64,000 nt of DNA, from positions 248,001 through 312,000 of the forward strand of contig NZ_PTLZ01000002.1 of NCBI RefSeq assembly GCF_003293745.1. The letters run 5' to 3'. The translations under genes and the position numbers were made by a program. This DNA is from Herminiimonas fonticola. GTDB taxonomy: Bacteria; Pseudomonadota; Gammaproteobacteria; Burkholderiales; Burkholderiaceae_D. The notes below the pieces were generated by a model. The model searched no databases and was not told where the DNA came from. It saw only the letters and a list, made by a program, of their open reading frames with translations. Position 1 is the first letter of the stretch. Every line of letters begins with the position of its first letter. This document shows positions 34,018 to 44,755 of this stretch, in pieces.

Positions 34018-34792
34018 CGCTGGTTTGGGCGACGTCATCATCACGCGGCCGCTGGCACAAGCCGGTGTGCTGGCGCAGCGTGTGACGGCGCTTGGCCGTC
34101 ACGCCATTATTTTCCCGTTGCTGGATATCCTGCCGTTGGCGGAGCAGGCTCCGCTACAGCGAGCATTAAGTGATTTGAGCGACTATGCGCTGATCGCCTT
34201 CGTCAGCCCGAATGCAATTGATGCCGCGTTTGCTGCACGTCCGGATTGGCCGGCCGACATACCGATTGCCGTGGTGGGGGAAGGCAGTCGCCAGGCATTG
34301 GCCAGGCATGGCGTGACTGGCGAGCACTACACCATCATCAGTCCGACCGATGCTGATCGTACTGATTCCGATACGTTATTGGTCGAACTGGATCTGGATG
34401 CCTTGCGCGGCAAGCAGGTCTTGATCGTGCGCGGTGAAACGGGACGGCCATTGTTGAGTGACGCATTGCGAGCAGTCGGTGTGCAGGTAACGCTGCTGGC
34501 TGCGTATCGCCGTGCCGCCCCGAAGTTTGACGATGCGCGCCGCAGCGAACTGAAACGTTTATTGTGTTGTCAGAACGACTGGATAGTGACCAGTTCGGAA
34601 GCTTTGCGTTTTTTTACCCAGATGGTTGCACAACTTGATATAACGGACGGCGTCGCAAAAATGCAACAGCAAAGAATAATCGTATCGCATATTCGCATCG
34701 CTGAAACCGCGCGGGCGCTGGGTTTCAGCAATATCACCCTTACCAGATCAGGCGACGACGGACTGTTAGCCGCGTTACAATCTCGCTCATGA
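33992..34792 (+). CDS. hemD: uroporphyrinogen-III synthase
   Basis: A 266-residue, two-lobed HemD protein, poorly conserved in general but recognisable by [36 protein letters not shown] and [20 protein letters not shown]. It closes and inverts ring D of hydroxymethylbilane. The first ATG overlaps hemC by 26 bases; an ATG at 34010 would remove six residues and reduce the overlap. Its stop overlaps the hemX start by 4 bases. Confidence 0.93.
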   Translation: MSVLTGMPDAGLGDVIITRPLAQAGVLAQRVTALGRHAIIFPLLDILPLAEQAPLQRALSDLSDYALIAFVSPNAIDAAFAARPDWPADIPIAVVGEGSRQALARHGVTGEHYTIISPTDADRTDSDTLLVELDLDALRGKQVLIVRGETGRPLLSDALRAVGVQVTLLAAYRRAAPKFDDARRSELKRLLCCQNDWIVTSSEALRFFTQMVAQLDITDGVAKMQQQRIIVSHIRIAETARALGFSNITLTRSGDDGLLAALQSRS

Positions 34793-35955
34793 ACGATATG
34801 CCGACAACTCCAGAATCCACTCCGCAACCGAATTCGGCTGCGGCCCCCACCGCTACTGTCGTATTGGACGCCGAACCGTTGCGCAAGGAACATTCAGGCG
34901 CAGCCAAGCGCCAGGGATTGATTTACGCAGGTCTCATCGTGCTGGCATTGCTGGTGGTAGCGCAGTGGTGGGTATCACGCCAACAGCTTTCGGCCGTGCG
35001 TACCGAAGTCGCAAAGCGCATGCAAAGCGGCGATGCGATTAATACCGAGACCAAGGTCATCGTGAAATCCGCGCAGGAAACCATCACCGAATTGCAAGCC
35101 AAGGTGAATGTGCTGGAAAGCAAACAGGTAGAAGCACAAAGCCAGCAACTCGCGCTGGAACAGCTGTATCAGGATTTGTTTAAGAAGCGCGAAGACTGGG
35201 CATTGGCTGAGATTGAGCAAGTGCTGTCGACTGCCAGCCAGCAATTGCAGTTGGCCGGTAACGTCCAGGGAGCATTGATCGCGCTGCAAAATGCCGATGC
35301 GCGTCTGGCGCGTTCGGATACGCCGCAATTCGTCGTCGTGCGTCGTGCCATCGGCCACGATATTCAACGTCTGAAAGCCTTGCCTAGTCTGGATTTGACC
35401 GGCGTCGCATTGCGCCTCGATAGCGTTATTAGCCAAATCGATACGATGCCATTGCTGGCAGATGAAAAGCCTGCGATACCGGTTAGCGAACCAAAAAATC
35501 GTGCTGTGGCAGCCACAAGCAAAACAAAAAATTCCAAAACAGCAGTGCCAGCGGAACCGGAGGCCAGCAATGAATGGTGGCCAGTGGCAAAAGCCAGATG
35601 GGAAAGCTGGACCAGCGAAATGTGGGGCGAAATCCAGCAACTGATACGCGTACGCAGTGTAGAAACCTCCGATGCATTGTTGTTGTCGCCGACGCAGGAA
35701 TATTACGCACGCGAAAATTTGAAATTGCGTTTGCTGAATGCACGCATGGCTTTGTTGTCGCGTAATGAATCGGCATTCCGCAGTGACATGATTGCGTCGC
35801 AGGACAGTATTGCCAAATACTTTGATACGCGTGCCAAGCAGACGCAAACTGCGCAAGCGATGTTGAAGCAAGTGCAGTCCAGCAATCTGGCGATCGAAAT
35901 GCCTACGCTATCAGAAAGCCTGAATGCAGTCCGTAATTACAAAGCGAAACCTTGA
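34789..35955 (+). CDS. hemX: HemX-like membrane protein of the hem operon
   Basis: 388 residues. A Pro/Thr/Ala-rich cytoplasmic N-terminus, one membrane helix (GLIYAGLIVLALLVVAQWWV, about residues 44-63), then a predicted coiled coil (residues 70-130) and a helical periplasmic domain containing WALAEIEQVLSTASQQLQLA. It matches the HemX family once annotated as uroporphyrin-III C-methyltransferase. It has no methyltransferase motifs, so that activity should not be assumed. A scaffold role in heme synthesis is inferred from its position. Confidence 0.9.
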   Translation: MNDMPTTPESTPQPNSAAAPTATVVLDAEPLRKEHSGAAKRQGLIYAGLIVLALLVVAQWWVSRQQLSAVRTEVAKRMQSGDAINTETKVIVKSAQETITELQAKVNVLESKQVEAQSQQLALEQLYQDLFKKREDWALAEIEQVLSTASQQLQLAGNVQGALIALQNADARLARSDTPQFVVVRRAIGHDIQRLKALPSLDLTGVALRLDSVISQIDTMPLLADEKPAIPVSEPKNRAVAATSKTKNSKTAVPAEPEASNEWWPVAKARWESWTSEMWGEIQQLIRVRSVETSDALLLSPTQEYYARENLKLRLLNARMALLSRNESAFRSDMIASQDSIAKYFDTRAKQTQTAQAMLKQVQSSNLAIEMPTLSESLNAVRNYKAKP

Positions 35956-36032
35956 GGCAGGCATCTTGCGATCAGTTCCAGGATTCGCCTCAACGTCAAC
36001 TTCAATAACCATGATTGCCACCTGTTTTTAAT

Positions 36033-37229
36033 ATGCGCATATTTCTCTGGCTAGTCGCTTTGTTTGCCACCGCTATCGGTCTGGCAGTCGTGGCGCGCTT
36101 CAATCCCGGCAATGTGGTGTTTTTCTATCCGCCGTATCGGATTGATCTGTCGCTCAACTTTTTCTTGCTGCTTGCCGGCTTGCTGTTTTTCCTGATTTAT
36201 CTGGTGCTGAAAACGCTGCGCGTTGCGCAAAGAATGCCGGGCAAGGTGGCAGCATATCGTCGTGAAAAACAGGAACGCAAAGGCAATCAGGCTTTGCGCG
36301 AATCCTTGAAAGCCTATTTCGAAGGTCGTTTCGGCCATGCTGAAAAAGCTGCGATGCGCGCCGTCGAGTCGCCGGATAACGCCGGCTTGGCCGCATTGAT
36401 CGCTGCGCGGGCCGCACATCGCATGCAACAAACCGAGCGTCGTGATACCTGGTTAGCAACGGTAGAAGAAGATCAATCCTTGAAAACCGCGCGCTTGATG
36501 ACAGCGATCGAATTGCTGGTCGATGAGCGTCAGCCTGAATTGGCTTTGGATGTCGTCAAGGAATTGAATGCCAACGGCACGCGCCACATTCACGCCTTGC
36601 GCATGGCATTGAAAGCCAATCAGCGCGCGAATAACTGGCCGGAAGTATTGCGTCTGGTCCGTACGCTGGATAAGAACAATGCCTTGCATCCAGCCTTGTC
36701 CACGCGTTTGCGCGAACTGGCGTATCAGGATTTGTTGAAGGATTCAGTCAACGATGCAGAGTCGATCCGCAATGTCTGGTGGAGCATCCCGGCGGAAGAT
36801 CGCGTCAAGGCTTACATTGCTGCCTATGCTGCAGAAGCGTTTACCAAAAACGGCTTGCAGGATGAAGCGCGGGTGATTGTCGAGAAAGCGCTGGCAGTTG
36901 AATGGGATGACAGATTGCTGCGCGCGTATCGCGCTGCGGCAGCGACCGAAGGTTCGCCGGCCTTGCTGGCGCAAATCGAGCGTTGCGAAGAATGGTGCAA
37001 GAAGCATCCTAACGATGCCGAACTTGCGTTGACGCTCGGTACTTTGTGCCTGCGTCAGAATCTGTGGGGCAAGGCGCAACGTCAGCTGGAACAGGCTTTA
37101 TCGGATGCCAGCGGATCACGCATGCTGCAGGAAGTCCATTTGAAGCTGGCGCAATTGCATGAAGCCTTGAATCACACCGAAGAAGCCGCTGCTCATTATC
37201 GTCAGTGCGCATTTGCGACGACCTTGTAG
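36033..37229 (+). CDS. hemY: HemY-like TPR membrane protein
   Basis: 398 residues from the ATG at 36033; the longer frame begins with TTG. The N-terminal HemY domain has two membrane helices (IFLWLVALFATAIGLAVVA and LNFFLLLAGLLFFLIYLVLK) and YRREKQERKGNQALRESLKA. TPR-like helical repeats run to the end (AELALTLGTLCLRQNLWGKA). It is not the HemY protoporphyrinogen oxidase of Gram-positives despite the name. Last gene of the hem operon; the terminator stem overlaps its stop codon. Confidence 0.92.
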   Translation: MRIFLWLVALFATAIGLAVVARFNPGNVVFFYPPYRIDLSLNFFLLLAGLLFFLIYLVLKTLRVAQRMPGKVAAYRREKQERKGNQALRESLKAYFEGRFGHAEKAAMRAVESPDNAGLAALIAARAAHRMQQTERRDTWLATVEEDQSLKTARLMTAIELLVDERQPELALDVVKELNANGTRHIHALRMALKANQRANNWPEVLRLVRTLDKNNALHPALSTRLRELAYQDLLKDSVNDAESIRNVWWSIPAEDRVKAYIAAYAAEAFTKNGLQDEARVIVEKALAVEWDDRLLRAYRAAAATEGSPALLAQIERCEEWCKKHPNDAELALTLGTLCLRQNLWGKAQRQLEQALSDASGSRMLQEVHLKLAQLHEALNHTEEAAAHYRQCAFATTL

Positions 37230-37247
37230 GTCGTCGTATTTTTTTAG
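37216..37247 (+). terminator. hemY terminator overlapping the stop codon
   Basis: CGACGACC-TTGTA-GGTCGTCG then TATTTTTTT. The hemY TAG lies at the loop and start of the 3' arm, so the last codons form half the stem. Confidence 0.8.
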
Positions 37248-37343
37248 CTTTACCAGCGTGATGGCATGCCGGCGCGATAGCTTGCCGGCAGCTTTTCAAA
37301 TCCCCATGTCGCCTTGCCAGCCCGAGCAGGACGATGAAAGCGC

Positions 37344-37349
37344 TATAAT
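37344..37349 (+). promoter_or_regulatory. -10 box of ppa promoter
   Basis: TATAAT, 41 bases upstream of the ppa start. The -35 is weak. Confidence 0.4.
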
Positions 37350-37389
37350 TCAGGGTTTGCAAAATTCTTCCCACTTCTGAGAAAACAAC

Positions 37390-37929
37390 ATGAGTCTGAA
37401 TCACGTTCCAGCTGGCAATGATTTGCCGAACGACTTTAATGTCATTATCGAAATCCCAATGAATGCCGATCCGGTCAAGTACGAAGTTGACAAGGAATCC
37501 GGCGCAATTTTTGTCGACCGTTTCATGAGTACGGCGATGCATTACCCATGTAACTACGGTTACGTTCCGCAAACTTTGTCGGATGATGGTGATCCGGTGG
37601 ACGTGTTGGTGATTACACCTTTCCCGCTGTATCCAGGCGTGGTCGTGCGTTGCCGCGCGATCGGCATGTTGAAAATGACCGACGAAGCTGGTGGCGATGC
37701 AAAATTGCTGGCGGTGCCTATCGACAAGATTCTGCCTATCTACAGCCACTGGCAAAAACCTGAAGACATCAACGATCTGCGTCTGCAACAAATCCAGCAT
37801 TTCTTTGAACACTACAAAGATCTGGAAAAAGGCAAATGGGTCAAGATCGAAGGTTGGGTCGGCCCGGATGAAGCCAAGGCAGAAATCATGTCTGGCGTCG
37901 AAGCGTACAAGAAAAACGCTGGTAAATAA
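37390..37929 (+). CDS. ppa: inorganic pyrophosphatase (family I)
   Basis: 179 residues, with [40 protein letters not shown] (the DxDPxD metal site) and [16 protein letters not shown]. It hydrolyses the pyrophosphate released by biosynthesis. Hexameric cytosolic enzyme in bacteria. Single gene with its own terminator. Confidence 0.98.
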   Translation: MSLNHVPAGNDLPNDFNVIIEIPMNADPVKYEVDKESGAIFVDRFMSTAMHYPCNYGYVPQTLSDDGDPVDVLVITPFPLYPGVVVRCRAIGMLKMTDEAGGDAKLLAVPIDKILPIYSHWQKPEDINDLRLQQIQHFFEHYKDLEKGKWVKIEGWVGPDEAKAEIMSGVEAYKKNAGK

Positions 37930-37967
37930 GATTTGATTCGAAGATTCGAATTCACGTATTAGTGAAA

Positions 37968-37997
37968 TAAAAAAAGCGCACCTCGGTGCGCTTTTTT
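37968..37997 (+). terminator. ppa terminator
   Basis: A-run, GCGCACC-TC-GGTGCGC, T-run. The effective loop opens to a few bases. Confidence 0.85.
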
Positions 37998-38054
37998 ATT
38001 TATTGCTTGATGCATTTGATTAATCTTGCCGCTACTCAGGGTCCCTCAGCGAGC

Positions 38055-39092
38055 TTAGCGGAACCAGACTGTATATGCGACGATCAGGCCGGCGACGATG
38101 ACGCTGCAAGCCGGCCAGAACAGGCGTGAAGAATTAAAGTGAGGCGCGTTGGCCGGTTGCTCGATCTCGACGATGGACTTGGTCGTACGTTCGTTTTCTC
38201 TACGAGTACGCGTCAAATAACGTTTGATATCCAGCGCCATTTCATCGGCCGTCTGATAACGCTTATCGGCCTTTTTATTCATTGCCTTGACGACGATTTT
38301 TGAAAGCGCCAGTGGCACACCGCTTTCCACCATGTGCGGTTCGGGCGCAGCTTTGAATGCAATGTTATGTAGCAGCTTGTGCGTATCGTCGCTTTGAAAC
38401 GGTTTGCGGAAGGTCAGCATTTCATACATCACTGCACCCAGCGAATAGACGTCGGTACGTGCATCTGCGCTCAGGCCAAGTGCCTGTTCGGGTGACATGT
38501 AATTGGGAGTGCCGAGAATATTGTCTTGGAAAAGTGTGTGTGGCGCGTCTTCTTTTTGCGGCAGGTCCGAAATTCTGTTCGGTGTACGCGCAATGCCGAA
38601 GTCCACAATTTTTGGCTGGTGATCAGCTACCAGGAAAATATTCGCCGGCTTGATGTCTCTGTGTACGACACCATGTTTGTGCGCGTGATCCAGCGCATCG
38701 GCAATCTTCCAGGCAATCGAGGCAACGTCGTCTGGCGTTAAGCGATGACCGGCATCGAGCAATTTGTTTAATTCACGACCTTGCAAGTATTCCATTGCGA
38801 TATAGGTCGAATCACCTTCGCTGGACGCTTCATAGATCGTGACGATATTGGAATGCGCCAGACGACCTGCGGCCCGCGCCTCATTGATGAACTGTTGTTC
38901 GTGCTGTTTTCTCTCCACCGGCGACAAACGGCTGCGGAAAGTTTTGATCGCTACGGCTCTATCGATGATCGGATCGTGACCCAGATAAACCACACCGATA
39001 GAACCGCGACCGAGCTCATGCTTGACTGCAAAGCGTCCTATACGAACCAGCTTGGTTTGTGGGGTCAGGGGGAGGGTAGCTATAAATGTCAT
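38055..39092 (-). CDS. membrane-anchored serine/threonine protein kinase
   Basis: 345 residues. The kinase domain covers residues 20-290: Gly loop GRGSIGVV at 28-35, Lys50 in AVAIKTF, HRDIKPANIF with Asp146, DFG at 164-166 and the GTPNYMSPEQALG activation segment. All catalytic residues are present, so it should be active. A single hydrophobic helix at the very C-terminus (LFWPACSVIVAGLIVAYTVWFR, about 323-344) anchors it with no external sensor domain. No phosphatase or FHA partner is adjacent, so targets are unknown. Confidence 0.92.
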   Translation of the reverse strand: MTFIATLPLTPQTKLVRIGRFAVKHELGRGSIGVVYLGHDPIIDRAVAIKTFRSRLSPVERKQHEQQFINEARAAGRLAHSNIVTIYEASSEGDSTYIAMEYLQGRELNKLLDAGHRLTPDDVASIAWKIADALDHAHKHGVVHRDIKPANIFLVADHQPKIVDFGIARTPNRISDLPQKEDAPHTLFQDNILGTPNYMSPEQALGLSADARTDVYSLGAVMYEMLTFRKPFQSDDTHKLLHNIAFKAAPEPHMVESGVPLALSKIVVKAMNKKADKRYQTADEMALDIKRYLTRTRRENERTTKSIVEIEQPANAPHFNSSRLFWPACSVIVAGLIVAYTVWFR

Positions 39093-39242
39093 CGTGTTGG
39101 TAGCATGCCTTGGCGTTGGAAATATGACAAGCTTTTGATGATGAAAATTTGCGGCTTGAACATTTTTTACAACCCGGTTTTTAACCGTGTTTTAAGCTCG
39201 GCTTATATATCGCCATTTTATTTTCCCATTTCTAATGTCTTG

Positions 39243-40499
39243 TTATAGCTTGAATGGATTGCGTTCATTCAATTCATCCATATACGACTCTATGCCACCG
39301 GTTTCTCGTTTCAGGAATTCTTCTATGGCATCGGAAAACGCCGCATGTGCCAGCCAATGTGCAGACCAGGTTTTTTGCGGCAGGAAACCTCGCGCCATTT
39401 TGTGTTCGCCCTGAGCGCCACCTTCGAAGCAAGCCATCTTGTTGGCGATACAGAATTCCAGCGGCTGATAATAAGCAGTTTCAAAATGCAGGCAATCGAC
39501 GTGTTTCAGCGCGCCCCAATAACGGCCAAATACATTTTGCTCATCATGAATCAGCAAGGATGAGGCAATCGCCTGGCCATCCTGTTCAGCAATGATCAAC
39601 AAGATGTTCTGCGGCATCGTTGCGCCTATGCGCTGAAAGAAATCCAGATTGAGATACGGCGTTGAGCGATGGTCGGCGTAAGTGTGATCGTAGCAGCGCT
39701 TGAAGAAAATCCAGTCGTCCTCGGTGGCAGCATGACCTGAGACATGGCGGAAAGTTACGCCTGCATCATGCACCTTGCGGCGCTCGGCGCGGATATTCTT
39801 GCGCTTCTTGCGTTCCAGAGTTTTGAGGAAGGCGTCAAAATCCTTGTAGTCGGCATTGAGCCAGTGAAACTGCACGCCGGTACGCAGCATAAAGCCGGCC
39901 TCACGTAATATTTCGGCTTGTGCTTGTGGCGGATAAAGGATGTGCGTGGAAGAAAAGGTATTGCTCTCTTGCACTGTCGTAAGTGCCGCGATCAAAGCCC
40001 TCGTGGCCTCCGCATCGTGCGCCAGCAGACGGCTGCCTGTCACCGGCGTGAATGGAATGGCCGACAGTAGCTTCGGATAGTATTCAAGGCCGTTGCGCTC
40101 ATAGGCATCGGCCCATGCCCAGTCGAACACGTACTCGCCGTAGGAGTGGCTCTTGACGTACAGTGGCAGCGCGGCGACCAGATCACCGCCAGCCTTGTCG
40201 TCATTTGCGCGCCATATTGTCAGGAATTGCGGCTGCCAGCCGGATTTTCCTGAAGCACAGCCGCTTTCATGCAAGGCATTCAGGAAAGCGAATGACAAAA
40301 AGGGATTGGCTTCGGCTTGCGCTTGAACCAGTGCATCCCATTGGGTTTGGCCGATTTCAGACAGAGCGGAAACGATACGCGTGCGATAATTAGTAGACGC
40401 GTTGAAAGATGCGTTGGACGATTCGTGTGCAGGCTCGCTGGAAGATTCGGTGCTTGAGTCATCCGACGTTTCGTTCACAGGTGATTTAGCTTTATTCAT
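39243..40499 (-). CDS. DUF482/COG3146 GNAT-like acyltransferase
   Basis: 418 residues. The first ~40 are a Ser/Asn/Glu/Thr low-complexity tail with near-repeats (SSESSS-like, SNASFNAST). The core opens with LSEIGQTQWDALVQAQAEANPFLS and ends with CFEGGAQGEHKMARGFLPQK and TWSAHWLAHAAFSDAI, typical of DUF482 proteins, a GNAT/FemX-like fold. Members have been linked to peptidogalycan or lysine-linked acyl transfer, but the reaction is not known. It is divergent from nadE across 85 bases. Confidence 0.85.
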   Translation of the reverse strand: MNKAKSPVNETSDDSSTESSSEPAHESSNASFNASTNYRTRIVSALSEIGQTQWDALVQAQAEANPFLSFAFLNALHESGCASGKSGWQPQFLTIWRANDDKAGGDLVAALPLYVKSHSYGEYVFDWAWADAYERNGLEYYPKLLSAIPFTPVTGSRLLAHDAEATRALIAALTTVQESNTFSSTHILYPPQAQAEILREAGFMLRTGVQFHWLNADYKDFDAFLKTLERKKRKNIRAERRKVHDAGVTFRHVSGHAATEDDWIFFKRCYDHTYADHRSTPYLNLDFFQRIGATMPQNILLIIAEQDGQAIASSLLIHDEQNVFGRYWGALKHVDCLHFETAYYQPLEFCIANKMACFEGGAQGEHKMARGFLPQKTWSAHWLAHAAFSDAIEEFLKRETGGIESYMDELNERNPFKL

Positions 40500-40584
40500 G
40501 CATTAGCCAGCTTCACGCTCTTTCATTTTCTGGAATTTTGTTTTCGAATTTCATTATTGAATTTCATCATTTATTACTCTAGCC

Positions 40585-42198
40585 ATGACAGTAAAAGTCG
40601 CCATCGCGCAAATCAACAGTACCGTCGGTGATCTGGCCGGCAATCGCGCCAAAATTGCCGAGTTCTCACGCCGCGCCGCTGCACAAGGTGCAGACATCGT
40701 TTTGACGCCAGAATTATCGCTGGTCGGTTATCCGCCCGAGGATTTGTTGCTGCGCGATTCATTCTACGCAAAAACCGCGCAGACGTTGGACGAGCTCGCG
40801 GCCGATTTGGCGAATTTGAAGGACGTGCATGTCATTGTCGGGCATCCGGTTGAAAAGGATGGCCTGCGCTTCAATGCCGCATCGGTTTTGCTCAACGGCC
40901 ATATCAGCGGCAGCTATTACAAACATGATTTGCCAAATGCGACGGTGTTTGATGAGAAGCGCTATTTTTTATCCGCCGATCTGCCGCTGGTCTTCGACGT
41001 CAAAGGCACCAAATTCGGTATCAATATTTGCGAAGATACCTGGTTTTCACACGCACCTGCGCGCGCGGCGGAAGCGGGTGCGCAAGTGTTGCTGGTGCCG
41101 AATGGCTCGCCCTTCCATATGAACAAACAGTATTTGCGTGTCGATGTGATGCACGCCAATGTGACCGTGCACGGCATGAGCCTGGTGTATGCGAATCTGG
41201 TTGGTGGTCAGGATGAATTGATTTTCGACGGTAATTCTTTTGTGCTGGATCAGCAAGGTGCGATGCGCGCGCAATTGCAGCATTGCGTAGAAGACTTGCA
41301 AATCATCGAATTCAAGGATGGCCAGCCTATCAACGGCACGATCATCGAAGAAAGCTCAGTCGAAGCACAAGTCTACAAAGCCCTGGTATTGGGTGTGCGC
41401 GATTACATAGGCAAGAATGGTTTTCCGGGCGCACTGATAGGCATGTCCGGCGGCGTCGATTCGGCATTGACGCTGGCCGTTGCGGTAGATGCGCTGGGTG
41501 CAGATAAAGTGCGCACCATCATGATGCCATCGCCGTACACAGCAGAAATTTCCTGGATAGATTCGCGCGATATGGTCAAGCGCGTTGGCGTACGTTACGA
41601 CGAGATCGGCATCAGTGATTGTTTTGATGCATTCAATCGCACGCTGGCCGACGAATTCAAGGGTTTGCCGCAGGACACGACTGAAGAAAATATTCAGGCA
41701 CGCATACGCGGCACTATTTTGATGGCGCTGTCGAACAAACATGGTTCAATAGTGCTGACGACTGGTAACAAGAGTGAAATGGCGGTTGGTTATTGCACCT
41801 TGTACGGCGACATGGCGGGCGGCTTTGCTGTGCTGAAGGATATTGCGAAGACGCTGGTGTATCGCTTGTGCGCATACAGGAATACTGTTTCCGATGTGAT
41901 TCCTGATCGTATCCTGACGCGTGCGCCTTCGGCAGAACTGCGTCCGGATCAAACCGATCAGGATTCATTGCCGCCTTATGAAATTCTCGATGCCATCATG
42001 CAGATGTACATGGAAGAAAATCAAAGCGGCGCAGAAATTATCGAAGCCGGTTATCGCAAGGAAGACGTCGCGCGCATCACGCATCTGATCAAGATCAATG
42101 AATACAAACGTAGACAGTCGCCGGTGGGTATTCGCGTCACGCATCGCGCCTTTGGGCGCGATTGGCGTTATCCGATTACATCCAAATTTCGCGAATGA
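40585..42198 (+). CDS. nadE: glutamine-dependent NAD+ synthetase
   Basis: 537 residues. The N-terminal nitrilase-type amidase (residues 1-250) has Glu in LTPELSLVGYPPEDLLL and the nucleophilic Cys in INICEDTWF near residue 151. The C-terminal synthetase has the ATP-pyrophosphatase loop GMSGGVDSALTLAVA, LTTGNKSEMAVGYCTLYGDM and APSAELRPDQTDQDSLP. It amidates deamido-NAD using ammonia tunnelled from glutamine. It is followed 97 bases downstream by a PII gene, a common betaproteobacterial arrangement. Confidence 0.97.
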   Translation: MTVKVAIAQINSTVGDLAGNRAKIAEFSRRAAAQGADIVLTPELSLVGYPPEDLLLRDSFYAKTAQTLDELAADLANLKDVHVIVGHPVEKDGLRFNAASVLLNGHISGSYYKHDLPNATVFDEKRYFLSADLPLVFDVKGTKFGINICEDTWFSHAPARAAEAGAQVLLVPNGSPFHMNKQYLRVDVMHANVTVHGMSLVYANLVGGQDELIFDGNSFVLDQQGAMRAQLQHCVEDLQIIEFKDGQPINGTIIEESSVEAQVYKALVLGVRDYIGKNGFPGALIGMSGGVDSALTLAVAVDALGADKVRTIMMPSPYTAEISWIDSRDMVKRVGVRYDEIGISDCFDAFNRTLADEFKGLPQDTTEENIQARIRGTILMALSNKHGSIVLTTGNKSEMAVGYCTLYGDMAGGFAVLKDIAKTLVYRLCAYRNTVSDVIPDRILTRAPSAELRPDQTDQDSLPPYEILDAIMQMYMEENQSGAEIIEAGYRKEDVARITHLIKINEYKRRQSPVGIRVTHRAFGRDWRYPITSKFRE

Positions 42199-42274
42199 TG
42201 GCAGAATAAATAAAATGTATCAGTGAATGTCGGTCACAGCGTAGACTAGATACCTAAACAAACAGCTCAAGTAA

Positions 42275-42634
<360 letters not shown>

Positions 42635-42725
42635 ATCTGCAGTCTGTTGGTACCCCGGGTTTGCTGTAAAACCGAACTCGGGTTCTCACTTCTCATCATG
42701 GGTTTGCCGGCAGGCTCAGCGTTTG

Positions 42726-43367
42726 TTAGCTTGCTCTCAACAACACAACCAAAGCGCCAGCACCGCCGTCGGCCGCTTTGGCCTGACAAAATGCGAGGAC
42801 TTCGTCCTTTTGCACCAACCAGTTGCGCACCTTGTTTTTCAGTACGGGTTCTTTGTTGATAGACCCTAATCCCTTGCCGTGAATGACGCGCACACAGCGC
42901 AGGCCGCGCTTGATCGCCTCGCGCAAGAACTCTCCCAGCGCTTCGCGTGCTTCGTCAGTACGCAAGCCATGCAAATCAAGCTGGCTTTGAATCACCCAAT
43001 GGCCGCGCCGTAATTTGCGTACGACGTCCTGACCTATGCCATTGCGCGCGTAGCTTAATGCTCCGTCGGTTTCCAGCAGGGTTTCTATCGTGAATTCGTC
43101 GGACAGCGATTCCCGCAATGCGGCCTGTTCATCAGCCAGATGCTGGCGAGCGATAGGGAGCGGCTTGGTGGTGCTGACGTTTAACTTGTTGGATGGCGTG
43201 AGCGGTGCGACTACACCTATGCTGCGGCGGAACAGATCTGCTTCCAGTTGCGCAGTTTTCTCTTCCTGTATGCGCTTTTCTTCGGCGGCTTTACGTGTTT
43301 CTTCCCTGGACTTTAAATCCTTTTGCAGCGATTTAAGTCCGGCGAAATCCTTGATGGAAGCAGACAT
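42726..43367 (-). CDS. Smr-domain protein
   Basis: 213 residues. A charged coiled-coil N-terminus (residues 10-50, KSREETRKAAEEKRIQEE) is followed by a C-terminal Smr domain. That domain has QLDLHGLRTDEAREALGEFL and CVRVIHGKGLGS, the two hallmark blocks (LDLHG and HGKG). Stand-alone Smr proteins are nucleic-acid endonucleases; recent family work links them to ribosome or mRNA cleavage. The biological target here is unknown. Confidence 0.92.
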   Translation of the reverse strand: MSASIKDFAGLKSLQKDLKSREETRKAAEEKRIQEEKTAQLEADLFRRSIGVVAPLTPSNKLNVSTTKPLPIARQHLADEQAALRESLSDEFTIETLLETDGALSYARNGIGQDVVRKLRRGHWVIQSQLDLHGLRTDEAREALGEFLREAIKRGLRCVRVIHGKGLGSINKEPVLKNKVRNWLVQKDEVLAFCQAKAADGGAGALVVLLRAS

Positions 43368-43393
43368 GAGGGGTGTTCCTGAATAATCCGGTT

Positions 43394-43436
43394 AAAGCGC
43401 ACAAGAGCCTGCATTTGGCAGGTCCTTGTGTGCTTT
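43394..43436 (-). terminator. trxB terminator-like hairpin
   Basis: AAAGCGCACAAG...CTTGTGTGCTTT (12 pairs, one G-U) encloses CCTGC/GCAGG. It lies between trxB and the smr gene. The T-run is short, so termination may be partial, allowing read-through into the smr gene. Confidence 0.6.
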
Positions 43437-43492
43437 AAATTTGGCATCGTAAAAAAGTATCGTAGCGACTTGGTTAGCGACTACCTTTACTT

Positions 43493-44755
<1,263 letters not shown>

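Noticed and set aside
34789-35955. Uroporphyrin-III C-methyltransferase activity for hemX
   Set aside because: The common database name does not match the sequence: one membrane helix and coiled coil, no SAM-binding motif.
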